Shown piece by piece: positions 1-4,778 of a stretch of DNA of 6,078 nucleotides. Each line of letters begins with the position of its first letter. Position 1 is the first letter of the stretch. The position numbers and the translations under genes were made by a program. Origin of the DNA: Pseudomonadota bacterium (GTDB taxonomy: Bacteria > Pseudomonadota > Alphaproteobacteria > Rhizobiales > Devosiaceae); contig JAEZKB010000022.1 of NCBI GenBank assembly GCA_023415605.1, positions 1 to 6,078 on the forward strand, read 5' to 3'. The notes beneath the pieces are model-generated. The model was not told where the DNA came from. It did no database searches and was given only the letters and a program-made list of their open reading frames with translations.

Positions 1-4
1 GGAG

Positions 5-34
5 TGCATACTCCGAACCACTGCCACATTCAAG
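5..34 (-). promoter_or_regulatory. Weak candidate promoter for the gene left of the window
   Basis: On the minus strand, CTTGAA (34-29) matches five of six bases of the rhizobial -35. After an 18-bp spacer, TATGCA (10-5) is a poor -10. In many alphaproteobacteria the gene after hemJ is rho, which would be read leftward from here, but it is not in the window. The -10 half overlaps a small inverted repeat (GGAGT 1-5, ACTCC 10-14). Confidence 0.25.
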
Positions 35-45
35 GTTGATCATGT

Positions 46-62
46 GCACCGCGGCGCGGTGC
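46..62. other. GC-rich hairpin downstream of hemJ
   Basis: GCACCGC (46-52) and GCGGTGC (56-62) form a perfect 7-bp stem with a 3-nt loop, starting 16 nt beyond the hemJ stop in its reading direction. No T-run follows on the minus strand, so a classical intrinsic terminator is not supported; it may slow transcription or mark the 3' end of the hemE-hemJ message. Confidence 0.4.
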
Positions 63-78
63 GGGGATTTGGCGCGCC

Positions 79-504
79 TCAGAACGGCTTGACGATGACG
101 GCGATGACGATGCCGATCGCGAGGACGAACGGCACTTCGTTGATCATCCGGTAGAATTTCGACGAGTGCGTGTTGCGGTCAGCGGCGAAATCCTTGAGCA
201 GACGGCCGTAATAGCCGTGCACACCCGAAAGGGCGATCACGAACAGCGCCTTGAGCCACATCCAGCCCTGCGAGAAATCGACAATGCCGAAGCCGAAGGC
301 GAGCCAGAGGCCAAATATCCAGGTGGCGATCATCGCCGGCGTGGTGATGCCGCGATAGAGCCGCCGTTCCATGACCTTGTAGGTCTGGTATTTGTCCGAC
401 CCGACTTCCGATTCCGAGTGATAGACGAACAGCCGGGGCAGATACATCATGCCCGACATCCAGGCGAGCACCGAGATCACGTGCAGAGCCTTGACCCATT
501 CCAT
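79..504 (-). CDS. hemJ: Protoporphyrinogen IX oxidase HemJ
   Basis: HemJ is the integral inner-membrane enzyme that oxidises protoporphyrinogen IX to protoporphyrin IX, the penultimate step of haem synthesis; it replaces HemG/HemY in most alphaproteobacteria. The 141-residue product has the usual family length and about four hydrophobic segments (roughly residues 4-26, 53-75, 81-100 and 121-140). Visible family hallmarks are the early His8 in the first helix, the WMSGMMYLPRLFVYH stretch (14-29), Lys85 and the RMINEVP motif (119-125). The ATG lies 4 nt after the hemE stop, and an AAGGGGG Shine-Dalgarno (minus strand, 520-514) sits 9 nt upstream inside the end of hemE, so translational coupling is likely. 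Pairing with hemE supports the haem role. Identification is from sequence resemblance and context. Older annotations call this family UPF0093 or a CopD-like membrane protein. Confidence 0.93.
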   Translation of the reverse strand: MEWVKALHVISVLAWMSGMMYLPRLFVYHSESEVGSDKYQTYKVMERRLYRGITTPAMIATWIFGLWLAFGFGIVDFSQGWMWLKALFVIALSGVHGYYGRLLKDFAADRNTHSSKFYRMINEVPFVLAIGIVIAVIVKPF

Positions 505-508
505 TCGG

Positions 509-1546
509 CTAAACCCCCTTCACCGTCGCGACGAGCAGCTCGACATTCTCGATCGGCGTCTCGGGCACGATGCCGTGACCCAGATTGAAAATATGAGGAC
601 GAGTCTCGAAAGCCGCAATGATCTCGTCGGCACGCTTTTCCATCTGGGCGCCGCCGGTCACCAGGCGCAGCGGATCGAGATTACCCTGCACGCCGAGTGA
701 GGCCGGTAGCATGCCATTGGCAAAGCCGACGGGCGTTGCATAGTCGAGCCCCACCACATTGACCTTCGTGGCTTCTGCGTATCTGGCGATCATCCCGGCG
801 GCACCGCGCGGAAAACCGATGATCGGCGCATTCGGGATTTCCTTGCGCACGCCTTCGACGATCCGACGGTTGGGTTCGATCACCTGGGTTGCAAACGCAA
901 CTTCATCGAGGTTCAGCGCCCAGCTCTCGAAGAGCTGCACCACATCGGCCCCGGCTCGGAACTGCGCCACCAGGTAACGGATACTCGCTTCTACGAGGAT
1001 GTCGACGAGTTGCGCAAAGACATCGGGATGCTGCAGCGCGAAGAGCCGCGCCGGCGCCTGGTCCGTCGAGCCGCGGCCGGCGATCATGTAGGTCGCGACC
1101 GTCCAGGGCGAACCGCAAAAGCCGATAAGCGTCTTGTCAGGGCCGAGGCCTTCTTTCACCCGTCCGACGGTTTCTAGGACCGGAGCGAGATGATCCAGAA
1201 ACTCATCCGGCCTCAACTTCCCTAGCCCATCCGGGCTCATCGGTTCGAGCCGTGGACCCTCCCCGGTCTCGAACGACACCGTCTGCCCCAAGGCATCGGG
1301 AATGACGAGGATGTCGGAAAAGAGGATGGCGGCATCGAGATCGAAGCGGCGCAGCGGCTGCAACGTGACTTCCGTCGCCAGTTCGGGGGTATAGCAAAGC
1401 TCGAGGAAACTACCGGCCTTTTCCCGGATGGCGCGGTACTCCGGTAGGTATCGGCCCGCCTGCCGCATGATCCAGATCGGAGGACGTTCCTGGCGACGTC
1501 CCAACACGGCCTCGAGAAGCGGTTTTGCCGCGGGTACCGCACTCAC
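509..1546 (-). CDS. hemE: Uroporphyrinogen III decarboxylase
   Basis: HemE is the cytosolic, cofactor-free enzyme that removes four acetate carboxyls from uroporphyrinogen III to give coproporphyrinogen III. The 345-residue product matches the family length. Both family signatures are present: PIWIMRQAGRYLPEYR (23-38), with the substrate-binding arginines Arg28 and Arg32, and GFPRGAAGM (244-252). Asp78 in LFSDIL is the expected catalytic/pyrrole-binding aspartate, Tyr153 and Ser208 fit substrate contacts, and His324 lies in NLGHGIVPETP. The start is GTG: it begins just before the conserved N-terminal AKPLLEAVLG region and has GGGA 8 nt upstream. The next in-frame Met is Met27, inside the signature, so it cannot be the start. 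It is the first gene of a leftward pair with hemJ. Its 5' side faces the putative replication origin, as hemE does in Caulobacter, where the hemE promoter is part of the origin. A short open frame overlaps its start codon (see findings). Confidence 0.97.
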   Translation of the reverse strand: MSAVPAAKPLLEAVLGRRQERPPIWIMRQAGRYLPEYRAIREKAGSFLELCYTPELATEVTLQPLRRFDLDAAILFSDILVIPDALGQTVSFETGEGPRLEPMSPDGLGKLRPDEFLDHLAPVLETVGRVKEGLGPDKTLIGFCGSPWTVATYMIAGRGSTDQAPARLFALQHPDVFAQLVDILVEASIRYLVAQFRAGADVVQLFESWALNLDEVAFATQVIEPNRRIVEGVRKEIPNAPIIGFPRGAAGMIARYAEATKVNVVGLDYATPVGFANGMLPASLGVQGNLDPLRLVTGGAQMEKRADEIIAAFETRPHIFNLGHGIVPETPIENVELLVATVKGV

Positions 1547-1558
1547 AGTCGGGATCCC

Positions 1559-1613
1559 AAAAGAGATTCTAGACTCTTCATATTCATTATCATGGCGGTG
1601 TTTTGCATGAATT
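1559..1613. other. AT-rich tract, possible DNA unwinding element / hemE leader
   Basis: This is the most AT-rich stretch of the gap in an otherwise GC-rich window, just upstream of hemE. CAT recurs every 6 bp (1579, 1585, 1591). An AAGAG...CTCTT inverted repeat (1561-1565 and 1574-1578) brackets two GANTC sites. It could be the melting region of the origin, the hemE promoter/leader, or both. I could not place a confident -35/-10 pair for hemE: GATAAT (minus strand, 1591-1586) is a fair -10, but nothing good stands 16-18 bp upstream. Confidence 0.35.
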
Positions 1614-1618
1614 CGGAG

Positions 1619-1627
1619 TTGCCCACA
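1619..1627 (+). promoter_or_regulatory. Partial DnaA box (TTGCCCACA)
   Basis: Seven of nine positions match TTATCCACA, with an intact CCACA core. It lies next to the AT-rich tract, where an initiator site for strand opening would be expected. On its own a match of this quality is weak; position and neighbours give it value. Confidence 0.35.
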
Positions 1628-1666
1628 ATCGCCGCCCGCTGATGTAGGTGTCGCGGCGGGGTGGGG

Positions 1667-1681
1667 TTAACGAACTGTTAA
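1667..1681. promoter_or_regulatory. CtrA-type binding site 1 (TTAACGAACTGTTAA)
   Basis: This is a perfect TTAA-N7-TTAA match, the full CtrA consensus; both halves read GTTAAC. CtrA is the essential cell-cycle response regulator of alphaproteobacteria, which blocks the origin in Caulobacter and also controls promoters. Site function is inferred from consensus and from the position in a hemE-adjacent gap. It could act on the hemE promoter, on replication initiation, or on both. Confidence 0.65.
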
Positions 1682-1714
1682 CAATGGCTCGGGACCTAGC
1701 GGGGAAGTCAGCCG

Positions 1715-1741
1715 GACTCGCCTGTCGGGACAGGTGACTCG
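1715..1741. repeat. Perfect hairpin flanked by GACTCG direct repeats
   Basis: CCTGTC (1721-1726) and GACAGG (1729-1734) form a perfect inverted repeat with a 2-bp centre. It is bracketed by two GACTCG copies (1715-1720 and 1736-1741) whose starts are 21 bp apart, about two helical turns. Each GACTC is a GANTC methylation target. The symmetry of the arms suggests a dimeric protein site rather than a terminator, as no T-run follows on either strand. The binding partner is unknown. Confidence 0.5.
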
Positions 1742-1777
1742 GTGGCGCCATGATGGTGAAGGAAGTGTTAATGATGC

Positions 1778-1786
1778 TGTGGATGG
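1778..1786 (-). promoter_or_regulatory. Partial DnaA box (CCATCCACA on minus strand)
   Basis: Seven of nine positions match TTATCCACA on the minus strand, with the ATCCACA core intact, resembling the moderate-affinity boxes of Caulobacter (TGATCCACA). It lies between the two CtrA-type sites and just right of an isolated TTAA half-site (1768-1771). Confidence 0.4.
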
Positions 1787-1825
1787 CTCGGTACCAAACC
1801 CACAGGCCAATCCCCAGAGATGTCC

Positions 1826-1840
1826 TTAAGGCTTTGTTAA
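1826..1840. promoter_or_regulatory. CtrA-type binding site 2 (TTAAGGCTTTGTTAA)
   Basis: This is a second perfect TTAA-N7-TTAA match, 159 bp from the first. Two exact copies in one 424-bp GC-rich gap are unlikely by chance and strengthen both calls. It lies about 130 bp upstream of maf and about 110 bp before the predicted maf -35, so direct promoter occlusion is unlikely and an origin role fits better. Confidence 0.65.
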
Positions 1841-1933
1841 CCCAAAGCGGAGGCCGGCTTGGGGACAGAATCCGAGGCAGCCGGGACAACCTCACACAAC
1901 GGTCAAAATCGGCCGGAGTTCCACAGCGCCGCA

Positions 1934-1962
1934 CTTGAGGGACCAAGGACAGTGTGGATAAC
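1934..1962 (+). promoter_or_regulatory. Predicted promoter of the maf-aroE-coaE-dnaQ operon
   Basis: CTTGAG (1934-1939) matches five of six bases of the rhizobial -35 CTTGAC. After a 17-bp spacer, GATAAC (1957-1962) matches four of six bases of TATAAT. A start about 7 nt beyond the -10 would be near 1969-1970, immediately before the maf ATG at 1971, giving a nearly leaderless mRNA. The -10 lies inside the perfect DnaA box. Predicted from sequence only; other promoters may lie further upstream. Confidence 0.45.
1953..1961 (-). promoter_or_regulatory. Perfect DnaA box (TTATCCACA on minus strand)
   Basis: TGTGGATAA on the plus strand is an exact complement of the consensus high-affinity DnaA box. 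It ends 9 nt before the maf start and covers most of the predicted -10 hexamer. DnaA bound here could serve the origin, repress the maf operon, or both. The TAA in the box is also the in-frame stop that rules out any longer maf product. Confidence 0.7.
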
Positions 1963-1970
1963 GAGAGGCT

Positions 1971-2567
1971 ATGCTCATTCTCGCCAGCAACAGCACAACG
2001 CGAAAAGCCCTGCTTGCGGGCGCTGGGCTCGAATTCGAGTCGAGTCCAGCCTCAATCGACGAGCGCGCGGAAGAAGCCGCCGTGTTGGGGAAAGGCCCGG
2101 CGGCAGTGGCGCGGCATCTCGCTGAGGTCAAAGCGCTCGCGATTGCCCGCTTGCATCCGCACCGAATCGTTATCGGTGCCGACCAGACCTTGTCGCTCGA
2201 TGACGAGATTTTCCATAAGCCCGCAGATTTGGACGCGGCCCGCGAACAGTTATCGCGCCTCCGCGGCAAAACGCATCGGCTGAGCAGCGGCGTCGCGTTG
2301 GCCAAAGACAGCACGGTGCTCTGGTCAGATGTCGCCACTGCCGATCTGACCATGCGCGCCTTCTCTGACGACGAGCGCGATACAATCCTTGCGGAGGAGG
2401 GTCCACTGGCCTTCGGCTCGGTCGGCGGCTATCGCCTCGAAGGTCCGTCTGTGCGACTGTTCGACCGGGTCGACGGCGACTACTTCACCATTCTGGGCCT
2501 GCCGCTGCTGCCGCTTCTTGCGGCGCTGCGACGTCATGCCCCCACGGAACTCAAGGGATTCACGTGA
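1971..2567 (+). CDS. maf: Maf-family nucleoside triphosphate pyrophosphatase, YceF-like
   Basis: Maf proteins hydrolyse non-canonical or modified nucleoside triphosphates to monophosphates and pyrophosphate in the cytosol, clearing them before incorporation. The 198-residue product is family length. It has the N-terminal LASNSTTRKALL motif (4-15), with Ser7, Ser9(-Thr-Thr) and Arg11, then DER (30-32), the GADQTL motif (69-74) with the expected catalytic Asp71, FHKP (81-84), GKTHRLSSGVAL (99-110), and the C-terminal GGYRLEGPSV...DGDYFTILGLPL region (152-179). GADQ rather than GADT is typical of the YceF branch, whose E. coli member prefers 7-methyl-GTP; that specificity is inferred. The ATG is forced: an in-frame TAA lies 12 nt upstream and the protein begins directly at the first strand. 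GAGAGG lies only 2 nt before the ATG, too close to be a good ribosome site, consistent with a near-leaderless message. It is the first gene of the operon and overlaps aroE by 4 nt. Confidence 0.94.
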   Translation: MLILASNSTTRKALLAGAGLEFESSPASIDERAEEAAVLGKGPAAVARHLAEVKALAIARLHPHRIVIGADQTLSLDDEIFHKPADLDAAREQLSRLRGKTHRLSSGVALAKDSTVLWSDVATADLTMRAFSDDERDTILAEEGPLAFGSVGGYRLEGPSVRLFDRVDGDYFTILGLPLLPLLAALRRHAPTELKGFT

Positions 2568-3388
2568 AACGCGCCTTCGTCATCGGCCACCCCATCAAGC
2601 ATTCGCGCTCGCCCTTGATCCATGGCACCTGGATTTCTGAGTATGGCATTGACGGCTCCTACGAGGCGATCGATGTCGCACCCGGCGACCTGCCCGCCGT
2701 CGTCCAGCGCCTCCGCAACGGTGACTTCGTCGGCGGCAACGTCACGATTCCGCACAAGGAAGAGGTCTTCGCCCTCTGCGACAGCGTCGATCCGTTGGCC
2801 AAGAAGATCGGCGCGGTGAACACGCTCGTGACCCAGCCCGGCGGCAAGGTGCATGGCTTCAACACAGACTTCATGGGCTTTCTCGGCAATCTCGACCAGA
2901 ACGCGCCCGGCTGGAGCGATGGGCTCGACACGGCCGTCGTCCTCGGCGCCGGTGGCGCCGCGCGCGCCGTGCTGGTGGCGCTGCAGCACCGCGGCATCAA
3001 GACCATAAACGTGCTCAATCGCACGACCGACAAGGCCGAGGCGCTGGCCAAGGAACTCGGCGGACCGTTCGTACCGGGTCCCATCGAAGACTGCGTGGCC
3101 CTGGCACCCCGGACGGGACTGCTGGTCAACACGACGTCCGTCGGCATGCATGCGAGCCGCTTCGAGTTCATGCCCATAGACCTGCTGCCACGGCAGGCGA
3201 TCGTCACCGATATCGTTTATGTGCCGCTGATGACGCCGCTGCTGCTGGACGCCCAGGCGATTGGACTCAGGACGGTCGACGGGCTGGGCATGCTGCTGCA
3301 CCAGGCAGTGCCGGGCTTCGAGGCCTGGTTCGGCGTGCGGCCGGAGGTGACGGCCGACCTGCGGTCCAAGGTCGAGGCGACACTCTGA
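2564..3388 (+). CDS. aroE: Shikimate dehydrogenase (NADP+)
   Basis: AroE reduces 3-dehydroshikimate to shikimate with NADPH in the cytosolic pathway to chorismate and aromatic amino acids. The 274-residue product is the typical length. The N-terminal substrate domain shows HSRSPLIH (13-20), whose serines bind shikimate, NVTIPHK (59-65) with catalytic Lys65, Asn86 in AVNTL, and NTDFMGF (100-106) with catalytic Asp102. The nucleotide domain has VLGAGGAARAV (126-136) and the NRT motif (152-154) expected for NADP+ binding. Gln247 in LLHQAVPGFEAWFG completes the substrate site. The start is GTG: it overlaps the maf stop as GTGA, and AAGGGA (2553-2558) sits 5 nt upstream. These features indicate the biosynthetic AroE, not a YdiB or quinate-type paralogue. 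Confidence 0.97.
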   Translation: MKRAFVIGHPIKHSRSPLIHGTWISEYGIDGSYEAIDVAPGDLPAVVQRLRNGDFVGGNVTIPHKEEVFALCDSVDPLAKKIGAVNTLVTQPGGKVHGFNTDFMGFLGNLDQNAPGWSDGLDTAVVLGAGGAARAVLVALQHRGIKTINVLNRTTDKAEALAKELGGPFVPGPIEDCVALAPRTGLLVNTTSVGMHASRFEFMPIDLLPRQAIVTDIVYVPLMTPLLLDAQAIGLRTVDGLGMLLHQAVPGFEAWFGVRPEVTADLRSKVEATL

Positions 3389-3978
3389 TGCTCAAACTCG
3401 GGCTCACCGGCTCCATCGCCACCGGCAAGTCAACTGTGCTCAACATGTTGAAGGAGCACGGGATTCCGACCTTTTCGTCGGATGAGGCGGTACACGAGCT
3501 CTATGCCGGCAGTGCGGTGGCGCCGGTGGATGCGCTGTTTCCCGGCGTCGGCGCGAGCGGCGTGATCGATCGGACCGAACTCAGCCGGCGGCTGCTGGCC
3601 GAGCCGGGGCGGCTCAAGGAACTGGAAGCCGTCGTCCACCCGCTGGTCCGCGCCCGCATCGCGCAATTCCTAGCGGAATCAAAGGCTTCGGGTGCCGATA
3701 TCGCGGTTGTGGACATCCCCCTGCTCTATGAAGGCGGGCATGATTGGGGGCTGGATGCGGTTATCGTCACGGCGGTCGATCCCGCGGAACAGCGGCGGCG
3801 GGCCTTGGCGCGGCCCGGCATGACGGACGAAAAACTGGACGCGATCCTCGCCCGGCAGATGCCGCAGGATGAAAAAGTCGCCCGCGCCGATTACGTCATC
3901 GACACCACAAATTCACTGGAGGATGTCACAAAGCATGTCGCTCGGCTCGTGAAAATCTGGCGAAAGTCTGCTACCTGA
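3388..3978 (+). CDS. coaE: Dephospho-CoA kinase
   Basis: CoaE phosphorylates the 3'-hydroxyl of dephospho-CoA with ATP, the last step of coenzyme A synthesis, in the cytosol. The 196-residue product shows the P-loop GLTGSIATGKST (5-16) with Lys14 and Ser15, Asp32 in FSSDEAVHELY at the acceptor site, the HP pair (84-85), VVDIPLLYEGG (107-117), RQMPQDEK (156-163) in the lid, and ADYVIDT (167-173). The P-loop reads ATGKS where many homologues have GSGKS; the functional Gly, Lys and Ser are kept. The acceptor motif is SSDEAV rather than the common DADAV, so one of the two usual aspartates is replaced by serine; I regard this as family variation. The ATG overlaps the aroE stop by one base (TGATG), so coupled translation is likely. 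Confidence 0.95.
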   Translation: MLKLGLTGSIATGKSTVLNMLKEHGIPTFSSDEAVHELYAGSAVAPVDALFPGVGASGVIDRTELSRRLLAEPGRLKELEAVVHPLVRARIAQFLAESKASGADIAVVDIPLLYEGGHDWGLDAVIVTAVDPAEQRRRALARPGMTDEKLDAILARQMPQDEKVARADYVIDTTNSLEDVTKHVARLVKIWRKSAT

Positions 3979-3983
3979 TTCCA

Positions 3984-4691
3984 ATGAATCGCGAGATCGT
4001 CCTCGACACCGAAACCACGGGCCTGTCACCGGCCACCGGCGACCGCATCGTCGAAATCGGCTGCGTCGAACTCATCAATCACATACCCACCGGCAAGCAC
4101 CTGCACATCTACCTCAACCCGGAGAGGTCGATGCCCGAGGATGCGTTCCGGGTGCATGGGCTGTCGGAAGATTTCCTGCGCGACAAACCCAAGTTCGCCG
4201 AGAAGGCCGACGAGTTCCTCAACTTCATCGAAGACTCGACCCTCGTCATCCACAACGCGCCCTTCGACATGGGCTTTTTGAACAACGAGCTCGAGCGGGC
4301 GGGTAAGCCGAGCCTGCGGAATAATGTCATCGACACTGTGATGGTGGCGCGAGAACGCCATCCGGGCGCGCGCGTCAGCCTCGATGCGCTCTGCAAGCAC
4401 TATGGCATCGATAATTCAAAGCGCACCCTGCACGGGGCGCTGCTCGACTCCGAGATCCTAGCCGATGTCTATCTCGAGCTGATCGGTGGCCGTCAGGTCG
4501 GCCTGGCGCTGGTGGCCGAGACGCGCTCGATCAGCATCGAGATCAAGGCCACTCCGGCGCGCCCTCGCCCGGTGCCGCTGCCGCCGCGGATCAGCCTCGA
4601 GGAACGTGAGGCCCACGCGACCTTTATCGCCAAGATGGGCGAGAGCGCCCTCTGGGCCTACTACAACGCTCCGGCCGTCGCCGCCGAATAG
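3984..4691 (+). CDS. dnaQ: DNA polymerase III epsilon subunit (3'-5' proofreading exonuclease)
   Basis: DnaQ is the proofreading exonuclease of the replicative polymerase core, bound to the alpha subunit. The 235-residue product has all three DEDDh exonuclease motifs: Exo I DTETTG (8-13) with Asp8 and Glu10, Exo II HNAPFDMGFL (90-99) with Asp95, and Exo III LHGALLDSEILA (149-160) with His150 and Asp155. The nuclease domain ends near residue 170. A proline-rich linker (191-201, with RPRPVPLPPR) then leads to a short charged C-terminal segment ending in ALWAYYNAP, which fits the alpha-binding tail of the family. The ATG is 5 nt after the coaE stop; I see no good Shine-Dalgarno, so reinitiation after coaE is plausible. 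It is the last gene of the operon. Full-length DnaQ form and location next to the origin argue for the replicative subunit rather than a stray DEDDh nuclease. Confidence 0.96.
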   Translation: MNREIVLDTETTGLSPATGDRIVEIGCVELINHIPTGKHLHIYLNPERSMPEDAFRVHGLSEDFLRDKPKFAEKADEFLNFIEDSTLVIHNAPFDMGFLNNELERAGKPSLRNNVIDTVMVARERHPGARVSLDALCKHYGIDNSKRTLHGALLDSEILADVYLELIGGRQVGLALVAETRSISIEIKATPARPRPVPLPPRISLEEREAHATFIAKMGESALWAYYNAPAVAAE

Positions 4692-4721
4692 CGGTTCAAT
4701 CGCCCTGTCCTGAAACGAAAC

Positions 4722-4740
4722 GGGCGGCCCAGAGCCGCCC
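4722..4740. terminator. Shared terminator hairpin between convergent dnaQ and secB
   Basis: GGGCGGC (4722-4728) pairs perfectly with GCCGCCC (4734-4740) around a 5-nt loop. On the minus strand it is followed by the T-rich GTTTCGTTTC, making a reasonable intrinsic terminator for fxsA-secB. For dnaQ the downstream sequence (ATTACGC) lacks a T-run, so termination in that direction is less certain. Confidence 0.7.
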
Positions 4741-4778
4741 ATTACGCATCAGATCAGCTTTGGAATCGCGTTATACGA

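Larger units (their letters stand above)
1547..1970. other. oriC: Candidate chromosomal replication origin (oriC)
   Basis: This 424-bp gap between divergent hemE and maf has no convincing gene. It contains two perfect TTAA-N7-TTAA sites (1667-1681, 1826-1840), a perfect DnaA box (1953-1961), 7-of-9 matches at 1619-1627 and 1778-1786, five GANTC sites (1565, 1572, 1715, 1736, 1868), an AT-rich tract near hemE (about 1559-1613) that could be the unwinding element, and a perfect 6-bp-arm hairpin (1721-1734). Known context: the Caulobacter crescentus origin lies beside hemE and carries CtrA and DnaA sites and GANTC methylation sites, and origins of several Rhizobiales map next to hemE. Genes on both sides run away from the gap, as leading-strand genes near an origin do. 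That this is the active origin is inferred; cumulative GC skew could not be examined from a 6-kb window. The number of strong DnaA boxes is low, as is often so in alphaproteobacteria. Confidence 0.72.

Noticed and set aside
166..588. 140-codon plus-strand frame opposite hemJ
   Set aside because: Antisense shadow of hemJ, with no hydrophobic or domain pattern of its own.
1796..1804. AAACCCACA as a DnaA box
   Set aside because: Only six of nine positions match; the CCACA core alone is too common to call.
1917..1925. AGTTCCACA as a DnaA box
   Set aside because: Only six of nine positions match, with all three leading bases off consensus.
1750..1938. Plus-strand 62-codon open frame in the same gap
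   Set aside because: No family resemblance, and the region is better explained by origin-type sites. It is not in a position to be the missing DUF299 gene, which is far longer.
1590..1946. Minus-strand 118-codon open frame across the hemE-maf gap
   Set aside because: It has no recognisable domain, no convincing ribosome site and an erratic composition. It runs through the CtrA sites and the hairpin; a GC-rich gap readily yields such frames.
1547..1970. IHF site in the candidate origin
   Set aside because: I found no acceptable match to WATCAANNNNTTR on either strand by eye.
2534..3301. 255-codon minus-strand frame opposite maf/aroE
   Set aside because: This is the antisense shadow of aroE, which has complete catalytic motifs; the antisense product has the His/Arg/Gly/Asp-rich composition typical of such shadows.
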